A stretch of 64,000 nucleotides of DNA from Promicromonospora sukumoe (GCF_014137995.1 NZ_JACGWV010000003.1:124001-188000), one strand, 5' to 3'; counted from the stretch's first letter, positions 1 through 8,643 are shown. Numbers and translations: made by a program. The notes: generated by a model not told the origin, from the sequence alone.

Positions 1-1090
1 CCGAGCCGCGCGGGGCGGCGTCGAGCTCGGGGGCGTCCAGGAGCAGGGTGACCAGCCGGATGTCGGCCCCCCGCTCAGGCGGCGCGGGCGGCACGAGAGC
101 CTTCCCCTGCCCGGGGGTCTCCTGCGCGGGAGCGGAAATGAGCTCGGTCGGTTGCGTTGAGATCGGTCCGTCAACCGACCGGTCTCGGTGCGACCGACCG
201 ATCTCGGCGGCGGCAGCGGGCGTCGTCAGGACCACGCGGGAGGTGCGGAGCACCTGGCCGTCGGCCGTGCCGACCAGCCACGCCGGCCCGGCCTCAGCCC
301 CAGCACCGGCCCAAGCCCCAGCACCAGCCTCAGCCCGCTCCACCCCGGTCACCCGCACACCGAACCGCACGTCCAGCCGCCTCACCAGCGCGTCCACCAG
401 CGCGTGCACCCCGCCGTCGATCCCGCGCACCGCCGACCCGGGCGGCGCCGCGGCCCGCAGCGACGCCACGGCCCGGGACAGCGACCCGGTCCGCGCGTAC
501 GCGTCGAGCAGCCCGGGGGCGACGGCGGCGACGTCGAGCCGGTCGAGCGGCGCCGAGTGCACCCCGGCCGCGACCGGGGTGACGAGCCGCTCCGCGACGC
601 GGGCGCCGAGCCGCGACCGGGCGAGGGTCCCCAGGTCGGTGGTGTCGACGAGCCGCGCGGGCAGCGCCCGGTCCAGCGCGCCGCGCAGCACGCCGGGCCA
701 GCCGATCGCGCGCCGCACGTCGGCGGCCCACGGCCGCGAGGGGATGCCCAGCACGCCCGCGGCCGGCAGCGGGAACGCGCGCCCGGCGGCGTACCCCCAG
801 GCGGAGAGCGCGGCGGGCGCCTCGACGGTCAGCCCGAGCTCGCCGGCGAGCCCCTCGACGGCCCCGCCGCGCACCGCGAACGACTCCGCCCCGAGGTCCA
901 GAGGCACGTCCGGCAGCGACGTGAACGCCCCGCCGCGGATCGGCCCGCCCGCCCGGTCGGCGGCCTCCAGCACGACGACGCGCAGCCCGCGCCCGGCGAG
1001 CGCGTGCGCGGCGACGAGCCCGCCGATCCCCGCGCCGACGACGACGGCGTCCACGTCCGTCGCGCCGGAGCGCCCCGCCGAGGAGGTCAC
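1..1090 (-). CDS. cgoX: Protoporphyrinogen/coproporphyrinogen III oxidase, partial (3' end outside window)
   Basis: FAD-dependent oxidase of the HemG/HemY/CgoX family, which oxidises the porphyrinogen ring late in heme synthesis. The GTG start overlaps the hemE stop (GTGA), giving MTSSAGRSGATDVDAVVVGA. The N-terminus carries the Rossmann FAD motif GAGIGGL followed by an amine-oxidase-like stretch (LEAADRAGGPIRGG). The frame stays open to the window edge, so about 363 residues are visible and the C-terminal FAD motif is missing. Translational coupling to hemE indicates one heme operon. Residues about 296-317 ([16 protein letters not shown] and onward) are encoded by a 66-bp palindromic repeat that recurs in the ada-alkA gene of this window, so this part is probably an inserted loop. 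Gram-positive members usually act on coproporphyrinogen III; which substrate is used here is inference. Confidence 0.88.
   Translation of the reverse strand, partial: MTSSAGRSGATDVDAVVVGAGIGGLVAAHALAGRGLRVVVLEAADRAGGPIRGGAFTSLPDVPLDLGAESFAVRGGAVEGLAGELGLTVEAPAALSAWGYAAGRAFPLPAAGVLGIPSRPWAADVRRAIGWPGVLRGALDRALPARLVDTTDLGTLARSRLGARVAERLVTPVAAGVHSAPLDRLDVAAVAPGLLDAYARTGSLSRAVASLRAAAPPGSAVRGIDGGVHALVDALVRRLDVRFGVRVTGVERAEAGAGAWAGAGAEAGPAWLVGTADGQVLRTSRVVLTTPAAAAEIGRSHRDRSVDGPISTQPTELISAPAQETPGQGKALVPPAPPERGADIRLVTLLLDAPELDAAPRGS
140..205. repeat. 66-bp in-frame palindromic repeat, copy 1 (inside cgoX)
   Basis: Imperfect inverted repeat running from GAGCTCGGTCGG to CCGACCGATCTC with internal GAGAYCGGT sub-repeats. 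It is exactly 66 bp, encodes 22 residues on the minus strand, and keeps the host frame open. The copy at 24616-24681 has the same length, orientation to its host gene and reading frame. See findings. Confidence 0.85.
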
Positions 1091-2172
1091 AACGAGTGGA
1101 CCAGCTCGACCACGCGGGTCAGCACCGTCGGGTCCGTCTCGGGCGGCACCCCGTGCCCCAGGTTGACCACGTGCCCGGGCGCCTTGAGCCCGCGGGAGAC
1201 GACGTCGCGCACGTGCGCCTCCAGCACGTCCCAGGGCGCGGCCAGCAGCGCGGGGTCGATGTTGCCCTGCAGCGGGACGCCGGGCAGCAGCGCCGCGGCC
1301 TCGTCGAGCGGTGTCCGGTAGTCGACGCCGACGGCGTGGTCCGCCACGCCGGCGTCGGCCAGGACCGTGCGCATCGCGGGCAGCAGGTGCCCGGTGCCGG
1401 TGCCGAAGTGGATGGCGGGCACGCCGGCGTCCGCGACGTACGACAGCGCGTGCGTCGACGACGCGGCGACCCGCGACGTGTAGTCCGCGAGCGAGAGCGA
1501 CCCGGCCCACGAGTCGAAGAGCTGGACGGCGCTCGCGCCCGCCTCGACCTGGGCCCGCAGGAACGCCCCGGTGAGGTCGGCGGTCCACGTCACGAGCGCG
1601 TCCCACGTGGCGGGGTCGGCGTGCATCAGGGTGCGCGCGGCCAGGTGGTCGCGCGACGGCCGGCCCTCCACCAGGTAGGCCGCGAGGGTGAACGGCGCGC
1701 CGCCGAAGCCGAGGAGCGGCGTCGACCCCAGCTCGGCGACGGTCAGCGCGACGGCCTCGCGGATCGGGTCGAGGGCCGCGTCGTCGAGGCTGCGGGACGT
1801 GAGCCGCGCGACGTCGTCGGCCGTGCGGTACGGCTGGTCCATCACCGGGCCCACCCCGGCCTTGATGTCCACGCCCACGCCGGCGAGCTTGAGCGGCACC
1901 ACGATGTCCGAGAAGAAGACGGCGCCGTCGACGCCGTGCCGGCGCACGGGCTGGAGTGTGATCTCGGACGCCAGCGCGGGCCGCAGGCACGCCTCCAGCA
2001 TCCCGGTTCCCTCGCGCACCTGGCGGTACTCGGGCAGGGAGCGGCCGGCCTGTCGCATGAACCAGACGGGCGTGCGACCAGGACGTTCACCCCGGAGCGC
2101 CTGCACAAGGGGTGCGGCGGCGGTCCGCCCGTCGGCGAGCGGGTGGGCAGGGGTGATCGTGGTGGACTTCAC
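1087..2172 (-). CDS. hemE: Uroporphyrinogen decarboxylase
   Basis: Removes four carboxyl groups from uroporphyrinogen III to give coproporphyrinogen III in the cytosol. The 361-residue length is normal for the family. The N-terminal signature WFMRQAGRSLPEYR begins near residue 37, and FFSDIVVPL supplies the conserved aspartate region near residue 90. The GTG start (GTGAAGTCC) lies 49 bp from the divergent hemA start, so the two heme transcripts share a short promoter region. Its stop overlaps the start of cgoX by four bases, making hemE-cgoX a coupled operon. Confidence 0.95.
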   Translation of the reverse strand: MKSTTITPAHPLADGRTAAAPLVQALRGERPGRTPVWFMRQAGRSLPEYRQVREGTGMLEACLRPALASEITLQPVRRHGVDGAVFFSDIVVPLKLAGVGVDIKAGVGPVMDQPYRTADDVARLTSRSLDDAALDPIREAVALTVAELGSTPLLGFGGAPFTLAAYLVEGRPSRDHLAARTLMHADPATWDALVTWTADLTGAFLRAQVEAGASAVQLFDSWAGSLSLADYTSRVAASSTHALSYVADAGVPAIHFGTGTGHLLPAMRTVLADAGVADHAVGVDYRTPLDEAAALLPGVPLQGNIDPALLAAPWDVLEAHVRDVVSRGLKAPGHVVNLGHGVPPETDPTVLTRVVELVHSL

Positions 2173-2221
2173 GCTTCACGATTCTGCCCTGCCGGGCCAC
2201 GGTGCATAAAGTTGGAGCACT

Positions 2222-3661
2222 GTGGTTCTCCTCTCCCTCACCGCCAGCCACCGCGAGCTCGACCTCGACGCGCTGGAGCGCCTGTCCACGGGTTCGTCGT
2301 CAGTGGGTCGTGTCGTCGTGGGTACGTGCGGCCCCGTCGCGGGTGCCGTGGTGATCTCCACGTGCAACCGCTTCGAGCTCTACCTCGACGTCGACGCGCC
2401 GCTGAGCGGCGACAGCATCCGGCACGCGACGCGCCACGTGGCCGAGCTCGTGGCCCACGCGTCGGGCGTGACCGGCGACGTCGCCGCCCGCAGCTTCACC
2501 GTCCGCACCGGCCCGGAGGTCACGGAGCACCTGTTCGCCGTGGCGTCGGGTCTGGACGCGATGGTCGTGGGCGAGCGCGAGATCGCCGGCCAGGTGAAGC
2601 GCTCGCTGGCGATCGCCCGCGAGCAGGAGACCACGTCCAAGAGCCTGGAGCTCCTGTTCCAGACGGCGTCGCGCACCTCGAAGCGCGTCGGCACCGACAC
2701 GGAGCTCGGCGCGGCGGGCCGGTCCGTCGTCGCCCTGGCGCTGGACCTCGCCGAGGGCGAGCTGCCGCCGTGGGACGGCGCGCGCGCCGTCCTGATCGGT
2801 ACCGGCTCCTACGCGGGCGCCTCGGTCGCCGCCCTGCGGGCGCGTGGCTGCGAGGACATCAGCGTCTACTCGCAGTCCGGCCGCGCCGAGGCCTTCGCCG
2901 AGTCGCACGGCGTGCGGCCGGTGGCCTCCCTCGTCGAGGCCCTGTCCGACGCCGACATCGTGGTGAGCTGCAGCGGCGCCCGTGGCCGCGCCATCGCGGC
3001 GCGCGCCGAGTCCGGCCCGACGACGCCGCCGCGCGGCCTGACCGGCGACGCCGGTCCCGAGGCGAGCCTCGGCCACGTGCTGGACGCCGCCGCCGTCGTC
3101 CGCGCGCGGGAGCGTGCCGCGGAGCGGGCGGGCGACGAGCCGGAGCCCCACCCGCTCGTGATCCTGGACCTTGCCCTGCACCGCGACGTCGACCCGCAGG
3201 TCGCCGACGTCGAGGGCGTGCTGCTGTACGACCTCGCCACGCTCAAGGCCCACGCGCCCGCCGTCGCGCACGACGTCGTCGCGCAGGCGCAGGGGATCGT
3301 GGACACCGCCGCCCGGCGCTTCGAGGAGACCCGCCTGGGCCGGGAGGCCGACGCCGCGGTGGTCGCGCTGCTCGACGAGGCGGAGGTCCGGGTCGTGGCC
3401 GAGATCGAGGCCGCCGTCGCCCGGCTCACCGGAGAGCTCGCCCTGCGTGGCGAGCGCGCGCCGGAGGAGGCCGACGTCGACGTCATCGCCCGCGACGTCC
3501 GCAAGCGGGTGCACGCCGACCTGCACGACAAGATCGTCGCCGTGCGGGCCCGGGCCACCGCGGAGGCGCGCGCCGCGGAGGCGGCGCTGGTCCAGGGCGC
3601 CGAGGCCCTGACGATGGAGGCGTCCGCCCAGCGGGACGCCGACCGCCGCTCCAGCCGATAA
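2222..3661 (+). CDS. hemA: Glutamyl-tRNA reductase
   Basis: Reduces glutamyl-tRNA to glutamate-1-semialdehyde, the first committed step of C5-pathway heme synthesis. The start MVLLSLTASHRELDL and the catalytic motif STCNR with Cys48 are diagnostic. An NADP-binding segment (AVLIGTGSYAGASVAAL) follows, and the C-terminus is a helical dimerisation region rich in Ala/Arg/Glu. It has 479 residues, slightly longer than many bacterial forms. The GTG start is preceded by GGAG at 2214-2217 and a -10-like TAAAGT at 2207-2212. It is divergent from hemE. Confidence 0.94.
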   Translation: MVLLSLTASHRELDLDALERLSTGSSSVGRVVVGTCGPVAGAVVISTCNRFELYLDVDAPLSGDSIRHATRHVAELVAHASGVTGDVAARSFTVRTGPEVTEHLFAVASGLDAMVVGEREIAGQVKRSLAIAREQETTSKSLELLFQTASRTSKRVGTDTELGAAGRSVVALALDLAEGELPPWDGARAVLIGTGSYAGASVAALRARGCEDISVYSQSGRAEAFAESHGVRPVASLVEALSDADIVVSCSGARGRAIAARAESGPTTPPRGLTGDAGPEASLGHVLDAAAVVRARERAAERAGDEPEPHPLVILDLALHRDVDPQVADVEGVLLYDLATLKAHAPAVAHDVVAQAQGIVDTAARRFEETRLGREADAAVVALLDEAEVRVVAEIEAAVARLTGELALRGERAPEEADVDVIARDVRKRVHADLHDKIVAVRARATAEARAAEAALVQGAEALTMEASAQRDADRRSSR

Positions 3662-3744
3662 CCACACCCCGCGCCGATAACCAACCGGTGGTCATTGTCC
3701 GGATATGCCGGGCGGCCCTGCATCATGGGTCCAATTCGTCCATC

Positions 3745-3760
3745 GTTACCAAATCGTAAC
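3745..3760 (+). promoter_or_regulatory. Putative MtrA/GlnR-type box upstream of secreted protein
   Basis: GTTACCAAATCGTAAC reads GTTAC-N6-GTAAC. The spacing is like that of OmpR-family sites such as MtrA or GlnR boxes. A TAGGGT -10-like element lies at 3761-3766, overlapping a small hairpin (GGGTGA/TCACCC, 3764-3781). A related box, GTTAT-N6-GTTAC at 5369-5384, precedes the paralogous downstream gene. Factor identity is inference. Confidence 0.4.
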
Positions 3761-3851
3761 TAGGGTGATTTTATTCACCCGGGGGTGCGGGCTAAGTTCG
3801 GGGGCTCAAGGACCGAACGCGCATTTTGCGCATCGAGATGCTGGAGCAACT

Positions 3852-5246
3852 TTGAAGCACGCAGCACACAAGAAGAAGACCGCATCGGCGGGCGCGCGGA
3901 CCATCGCGACCGTCGCCATCGCAACCGCGGCCACGAGCCTGGCCGCGCCGGCCATGGCCGCGGAGGCGTCGCCGCTGGACTCTCTCGGTGACCTCGGCAC
4001 GACCGCCGAGGGCCTCAAGTCGGGCCTCCCCGCGATCTCGTCGACCTCGATCGACATCAACGAGCTCACCGGCAAGCTGCCCTCGACCGACGTCGTCACC
4101 GACGTGGTCGAGAAGGCCGAGCTGCCCGCCTCCATCGCCCCCACCACGGCCCTCGCGCCGAACTACGAGCCGGCCCAGTACGTCTCGGGCGCCCTCCAGG
4201 GTGCGCTGCCCCAGGCCTCCGGTGTCGTCGGCGGCGTGACCGAGGGCTCGGCCCTGTCCGGCGTGACCGGCACCGCGAAGTCCGCGCTGGCGAACGTGCT
4301 CGGCGGCGGCGCCTTCGGCACCGCGACCGGCGCGGTCGGGTCCGCGACCGGCGTCGTGCAGGGCGTTGCCGGCGGCGCGCTCCAGGGTGACGTCGTCAAC
4401 GGCGTCGTGGGCGGCGTGGCCGCGGGCGACGTCGTGAACGGTGCCACGGGCACCGTGGCGGGCGTCGCGGGCGGCACCGTCGACGGCGTCCCGGCCACCG
4501 TTGCCGACGTGATCCGCAACGTGCCGAACGTGCTGGGCGGCGTGACCGCGCCGGTCGCGGGCCTGACGGCCAACCTGCCGGGCGTGCTCGGCGGCGTGGG
4601 CGGCGTGCTGAACAGCGTCGTGTCGAACGTGCCCGGCGTCGTCGCGAGCGTCCCCGGCCTGGTCGCCAAGGTGACCACCCCGGCCGCCGGTGCGGTCGAG
4701 ACCGTCGTGGGCGACGTCGCCGTGGACGGCATCGTCAAGCCGGCCGTGACCGACGTCGTGCCGGGTGCCGTGGGCTCCGTGCAGGGTGGGGTCGTCCCGG
4801 GCGTCACCTCGACCGTCGGCAACGTGACGGGCGACGTCGTGCCGGGTGCCGTCGGCACCGTGACCGGTGACGTGGCGCCGAGCGTCGTGGACGGCGCGGC
4901 GAAGCCGGTCGTCGAGGACGTCGTGCTCGACGGCGTCGGTGGCGTCGTCAAGGGCGACGTGGTCGACAGCGTCGTGACGCCGGTCGTCAAGGACACCGTC
5001 GTGGACGGCGTGGCGAAGCCGCTGGTCGAGGACGTCGTCGTCGAGGGCGTGGCCAAGCCGATCGTCAAGGACGTGGTCGTGGACGGCGTGGCCAAGCCCG
5101 CCGTGAAGACCGTGACCGACACCGTCGGCGGCGTCACCGGCGGCGCCGTGAAGGACACCGTCGGTGGCGTGACCGACACCGTGGACGGCCTCACCGGCGG
5201 TGCCGTGGGCGGCCTCACCGGCGGCCTGCTGGGAGGTCTTTCCTGA
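3852..5246 (+). CDS. Secreted valine/glycine-rich repeat protein
   Basis: A 464-residue exported protein of unknown function. The start is a TTG (protein MKHAAHKKKTASAG) chosen because it aligns with the ATG start and signal peptide of the next gene (MKHAAVKPSSVAK) and follows the same GGAGCA spacing; longer upstream starts would put a non-signal stretch first. The signal peptide ends near AAPAMAAE. The mature part is almost entirely Val, Gly, Ala, Thr, Asp and Pro with repeating units such as VDGVAKPAV and GVVGGVAAGDVV, and no cysteine is visible. There is no sortase signal; the chain ends GGLLGGLS. The composition resembles low-complexity surface proteins of actinomycetes, but I recognise no named family. 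A strong terminator follows. Confidence 0.72.
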   Translation: MKHAAHKKKTASAGARTIATVAIATAATSLAAPAMAAEASPLDSLGDLGTTAEGLKSGLPAISSTSIDINELTGKLPSTDVVTDVVEKAELPASIAPTTALAPNYEPAQYVSGALQGALPQASGVVGGVTEGSALSGVTGTAKSALANVLGGGAFGTATGAVGSATGVVQGVAGGALQGDVVNGVVGGVAAGDVVNGATGTVAGVAGGTVDGVPATVADVIRNVPNVLGGVTAPVAGLTANLPGVLGGVGGVLNSVVSNVPGVVASVPGLVAKVTTPAAGAVETVVGDVAVDGIVKPAVTDVVPGAVGSVQGGVVPGVTSTVGNVTGDVVPGAVGTVTGDVAPSVVDGAAKPVVEDVVLDGVGGVVKGDVVDSVVTPVVKDTVVDGVAKPLVEDVVVEGVAKPIVKDVVVDGVAKPAVKTVTDTVGGVTGGAVKDTVGGVTDTVDGLTGGAVGGLTGGLLGGLS

Positions 5247-5291
5247 GCTGAATCCCCCGGGAGGACCCCAGCCTCTTCGGTCTTGACGTAG

Positions 5292-5322
5292 CGGGGTGGA
5301 GCGCCATTGGCGCTCCACCCCG
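5292..5322 (+). terminator. Intrinsic terminator
   Basis: A 15-bp perfect stem, CGGGGTGGAGCGCCA with its complement, separated by one base (so a tight real loop), then GTTTGCGTT. It lies 45 bp after the stop of the valine-rich protein and isolates it from the next gene. Confidence 0.85.
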
Positions 5323-5368
5323 TTTGCGTTCTCCGGCGCTTTCCGAAGGTTCCATTCTTGTGTCCGTT

Positions 5369-5384
5369 GTTATCGGATCGTTAC
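5369..5384 (+). promoter_or_regulatory. Putative MtrA/GlnR-type box, second copy
   Basis: GTTATCGGATCGTTAC is GTTAT-N6-GTTAC. It shares the ten-base core ATCGTTACCA with the box at 3745. It lies about 110 bp before the start of the sortase-anchored protein, suggesting joint control of the two surface genes. Confidence 0.38.
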
Positions 5385-5495
5385 CAGGGCATGAGGTTTT
5401 TCGGTTGTACCCCTTTTTCCCGCTATTACCGATCAGGTAGCGTCGTGGCATCCCGGGTTCCGGGCCGTTGTAGCCGACCAGCTGGAGCAGCTCTC

Positions 5496-6353
5496 ATGAA
5501 GCACGCCGCCGTCAAGCCTTCGTCCGTCGCCAAGTCCGCGGCCACCCGTGTCGTGGCGACGATCGCGCTCGCCACCGCGGCGACCGCCGTCGCCAGCCCG
5601 GCGATGGCCCACGAGGGCCGCGGCCACGACGGGCGCGACGGGCACTCCGCGGACTACGACCGCGGGCACGACCGGGGCCGCGACGGCCACCGGGACTCCG
5701 GTCGCCACTCCGACTCCCCGCGCTCGTACCAGCCGTCGAGCTACTCGCAGCCCAACTACGACGTGCCGCAGTACGGCGGCTCGCAGGACGGCCGCTCCGG
5801 CGACCGTGACCGTGACTGCGGCCGGGGCGAGTCCTCGCGCGGCAACCAGGGCGGCCAGGGCAACCAGGGGCACGACGCCGGCTGGAGCGACGAGGACCGC
5901 GAGAAGGTGCGCGAGGTCGTCCGGGAGTACGTCAAGGAGACGAGCGAGGCGGGCACCAAGGCGCCGCCGACCGTCGTCACCGAGGTCGAGCAGACCGCGG
6001 CGCCGGCCGAGAAGCCCGAGGTCGCCGAGGTCGAGGCACCCGAGCAGACCGCCGCTCCCGTGCAGGTCGCCGCGTCGGAGCCGCCCGCGGCCGTCCAGGC
6101 CCCGGGTCAGCAGTGGGAGGGCACGCCCGAGGCCGTCGACACGGCCGGTGCCGAGCTCACCGCCTACGTGCCGAGCGAGGTCGAGGCCGTGCAGCAGGAG
6201 GCATCGACGCTCACGGAGGCCACGCTGGACGCCCCGGTCCGCCTCGCCACGACCGGTGCCGAGGCCACCGCCCTCACGGCGGCGGCGGGCGCGCTGGTCC
6301 TCGGCGGCGCCGGCTCGCTGCTGGTCGCCCGCCGCAGCCGCATCCGCGCCTGA
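5496..6353 (+). CDS. LAXTG (class E sortase) cell-wall-anchored protein
   Basis: A 285-residue surface protein. The start MKHAAVKPSSVAKSAAT and its signal peptide (cleavage near ASPAMAHE) are paralogous to those of the upstream gene. After the signal comes a His/Asp/Gly/Arg-rich stretch (HEGRGHDGRDGH and similar, about residues 40-80), then a Glu/Pro/Ala-rich spacer. The C-terminus is a full sorting signal: LATTG, then a hydrophobic helix and the basic tail RRSRIRA. LAXTG is the motif used by class E sortases of high-GC actinomycetes. The His/Asp region might bind divalent metal, but this is inference only. The ATG follows CTGGAGCAG, the same leader as the upstream gene. Confidence 0.82.
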   Translation: MKHAAVKPSSVAKSAATRVVATIALATAATAVASPAMAHEGRGHDGRDGHSADYDRGHDRGRDGHRDSGRHSDSPRSYQPSSYSQPNYDVPQYGGSQDGRSGDRDRDCGRGESSRGNQGGQGNQGHDAGWSDEDREKVREVVREYVKETSEAGTKAPPTVVTEVEQTAAPAEKPEVAEVEAPEQTAAPVQVAASEPPAAVQAPGQQWEGTPEAVDTAGAELTAYVPSEVEAVQQEASTLTEATLDAPVRLATTGAEATALTAAAGALVLGGAGSLLVARRSRIRA

Positions 6354-6363
6354 CGCTCTCTTC

Positions 6364-7710
6364 CTAGTCCCGCCCGGCGGTGCCCCGCCCGGCCGTCCCC
6401 CGGCCGGCGGGCAGCCAGCCCGGCGCGTCCGTGCCCCACGGGTGCGCGGGCCGCGGGTAGTCGTCGTGCCCCGGGAGCACCGGTCGTGCGGTCGTGACGC
6501 TCCCGTGCGTCACGGTCGCGCCGTCCGGCGGCCCCGCGGCGGCCGGGTGGTGCGGGTCCCGGCCCGGCAGGTCGAGCAGCCAGGCGGCCGTGCGGGCGAG
6601 CGAGACCGCGACGTCGCGGCCGAGCCCGTCGCCGTCCCGGAGGGTCAGGGCGTCGACGACCCCCGCCGCGAGCAGATACCCCGAGGCGTGGTCCAGGGCC
6701 TGGGCGGGCAGCGCCCCCGGCGCCCCGTCGCGCCCCTCCAGCAGGGCGATGCCGCTCGCGGCCTGCACGATCGAGTCGAACCCACGGCGGGCCGCCCACG
6801 GCCCCGCGTCGCCCCAGGCGGACACCCGGCCGGTCACCGTGCCGGGCGGGACCCGCAGGCCGAGCGCCTCGACCGCCCCCGGCCGGTAGCCGGTCACGAG
6901 CACGTCGGCGCCGTCGAGCAGGTCCTGGGCCGTGCGGTGGTCGCGGGCGTCCCGAAGGTCCAGGACGGTGCTCCGCTTGCCCTGGCCCGTGTCGAGGTGC
7001 TGCCAGCCGATCTCGGCGGGCACCGGCGGGTCGACCCGCAGCACGTCCGCCCCCAGGAGCGCGAGCGTGCGCGTGGCGACCGGCCCGGCGATCACCCGGG
7101 TCAGGTCGAGCACCCGGACCCCGGCCAGGGGCGCCGCACCCGTCGCGCCGCTTCGCTCCCCGGTGCGTGCCCTGGGGTGCTCCTCGGGGCGCGCCTCGGC
7201 CCCGCGCACCTCCGTCCGCACCAGCGGGCCCGACGCCGCCGCCCGGCCCGGCGGGGAGGCCCGCCACTCCCGCTCGGTCCGGACGCACGCCACGATCGCG
7301 CCGATGTCGGCGGCCCTGTCCTCCAGCTCCTGCGCGGGGAGCGTGGCGAGCCGCTCGGCGAAGGCGGGGCGGCTGACGTCGTCGGGCAGGCCGACGAGCG
7401 CCGTCAGGCGCGCCCGGTGGTGCGGGTAGTTCGCATGCGTACGGACCCAGCCGTCGGCGGTGCGGAAGAAGCCGGACAGCTCGGCGAACCCCTGCACGGG
7501 CCGGCCGTCGAGCGCGAGGACCCGGTCGGACGCGAAGCCGACGGCGACCCGGGCGGGGTCGGGCGGGCCGCCCGGCACGGCGGCGTCGGACCCGCCGGAA
7601 CCGGGCGAGCCGGCCCCGCGCACGGCGCGCGCAGCCGCCCGCTGCACGGCGCGGACGGCGTCCAGCGCGAGGTCGAGCACGGGCAGGTGCGCGGCGAGCC
7701 AGGGTTCCAC
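6364..7710 (-). CDS. Type III (CaiB/BaiF) CoA transferase
   Basis: Transfers CoA between carboxylic acids; the acid is unknown. The 448-residue protein carries the family core LAGVRVLDLTRVIAGPVATR and LLGADVLRVDPP around residues 200-235, then DLLDGADVLVTGYRPGAVEAL. The likely catalytic Asp is in LDHASGYLLAAG. The N-terminal ~190 residues (with GWVRTHANYPHHRARL) resemble the other lobe of family III enzymes, with an Ala/Gly/Arg-rich linker between. The GTG start is preceded by CATGAT six bases upstream, matching the leaderless promoter pattern of this window. It converges on the LAXTG gene with only 10 bp between stops. A second family III enzyme lies at 36430. Confidence 0.8.
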   Translation of the reverse strand: MEPWLAAHLPVLDLALDAVRAVQRAAARAVRGAGSPGSGGSDAAVPGGPPDPARVAVGFASDRVLALDGRPVQGFAELSGFFRTADGWVRTHANYPHHRARLTALVGLPDDVSRPAFAERLATLPAQELEDRAADIGAIVACVRTEREWRASPPGRAAASGPLVRTEVRGAEARPEEHPRARTGERSGATGAAPLAGVRVLDLTRVIAGPVATRTLALLGADVLRVDPPVPAEIGWQHLDTGQGKRSTVLDLRDARDHRTAQDLLDGADVLVTGYRPGAVEALGLRVPPGTVTGRVSAWGDAGPWAARRGFDSIVQAASGIALLEGRDGAPGALPAQALDHASGYLLAAGVVDALTLRDGDGLGRDVAVSLARTAAWLLDLPGRDPHHPAAAGPPDGATVTHGSVTTARPVLPGHDDYPRPAHPWGTDAPGWLPAGRGTAGRGTAGRD

Positions 7711-7716
7711 CGTTCC

Positions 7717-7722
7717 ATCATG
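7717..7722 (-). promoter_or_regulatory. -10 element, leaderless promoter of CoA transferase
   Basis: CATGAT on the minus strand with a six-base spacer (GGAACG) to the GTG start. Confidence 0.4.
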
Positions 7723-7806
7723 GCCCGCCGGCCAGGTCCCCAGGAGTCGCGCACGGGCCGCCCCGAAACATCACCGGCCCGACAGATCTGCCACCAGCCG
7801 CGCGGA

Positions 7807-7812
7807 TACACT
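7807..7812 (+). promoter_or_regulatory. -10 element, leaderless promoter
   Basis: TACACT, six-base spacer CGCCGC, then the ATG at 7819. There is no Shine-Dalgarno sequence, so the transcript probably begins at the start codon. Confidence 0.6.
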
Positions 7813-7818
7813 CGCCGC

Positions 7819-8643
7819 ATGGCCAAGAACCCCTCCTCCGACTTCGTGCTCCGGCCCTTCGAAGGTCTCCCCGGGGAAACCGACTGGGTGTCGATGCGCG
7901 AGATCGTCCCGTCCGCGACCGCTACCGCCCGCACCACCGCCGAGTACGGCTCCCGCGACGTCACCGTGGTGACGCTCCTGCCGGGCGCCTGGACCGCGCT
8001 GCACCGCGCGGACGGCACGCTGCTGCTCGCCGTGCAGGGCATCGTCGGGTCCGGCGACGTGAGCCGCGACCTGGCCGCCGCGCTGCTGGAGGCGATGGAG
8101 CTCGAGCCGGGTACCGCCGTGGAGTCGGGCGAGCTGCCGGGCGAGGGCCCGCGCCTGCAGGACGTGCTCGACCTGAGCGTCCCGTTCGAGGTCACCGTGC
8201 ACGACTCGTTCGACTACTGGCTCGACCCGAGCGCCGACGTCACGCCGGAGCTCAAGCAGAACCTGGAGGACGCCGCGGACGGCGCGATCCCCACCGTCAA
8301 GGTGGAGTCGGCCGAGTCGGCCTACTGGTGCAGCATGACGCGGGAGTTCCTCCGCTGGGCCCGTCCCGAGCCGGAGGACGACGTGATCGACGCGATCTCC
8401 CGGCTGCACGCAAAGCGCGAGTCAGGGCTCGCGGGTGGAAGGTTCGTGGGAGCGTTTCGCGCGTCGGGCCTGGTCGTCCCGGTGTGGGAGCTGCCGAAGG
8501 GCACCGAGGCCGCTGACCTGGAGGGTCCCGTCGCCGAGCTCGGCGAGAAGCTCGCGAAAGCACTTTCCATCAAGGAGCCGCTTGATGCGAACGAGCGACG
8601 CGCAAGAGCGGGTATCGTCTCTCGCCAGGTCACCCTGCGCTAG
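7819..8643 (+). CDS. DUF5926-like conserved actinobacterial protein
   Basis: A soluble 274-residue protein of unknown function. The N-terminus MAKNPSSDFVLRPFEGLPGE and the segment TDWVSMREIVPSATAT are what I recall of the DUF5926 family, found across actinomycetes. No catalytic motif is obvious. The C-terminal region is acidic and helical (GPVAELGEKLAKALSIKEPL). No export signal or membrane segment is seen. It lies before, and in the same direction as, a glycosyltransferase gene, with 195 bp between them. Confidence 0.65.
   Translation: MAKNPSSDFVLRPFEGLPGETDWVSMREIVPSATATARTTAEYGSRDVTVVTLLPGAWTALHRADGTLLLAVQGIVGSGDVSRDLAAALLEAMELEPGTAVESGELPGEGPRLQDVLDLSVPFEVTVHDSFDYWLDPSADVTPELKQNLEDAADGAIPTVKVESAESAYWCSMTREFLRWARPEPEDDVIDAISRLHAKRESGLAGGRFVGAFRASGLVVPVWELPKGTEAADLEGPVAELGEKLAKALSIKEPLDANERRARAGIVSRQVTLR

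Noticed and set aside
1096..3759. Long plus-strand open frame antisense to hemE and out of frame with hemA
   Set aside because: Arg/Gly-rich composition typical of the shadow of high-GC genes; hemE and hemA explain the region fully with family motifs.
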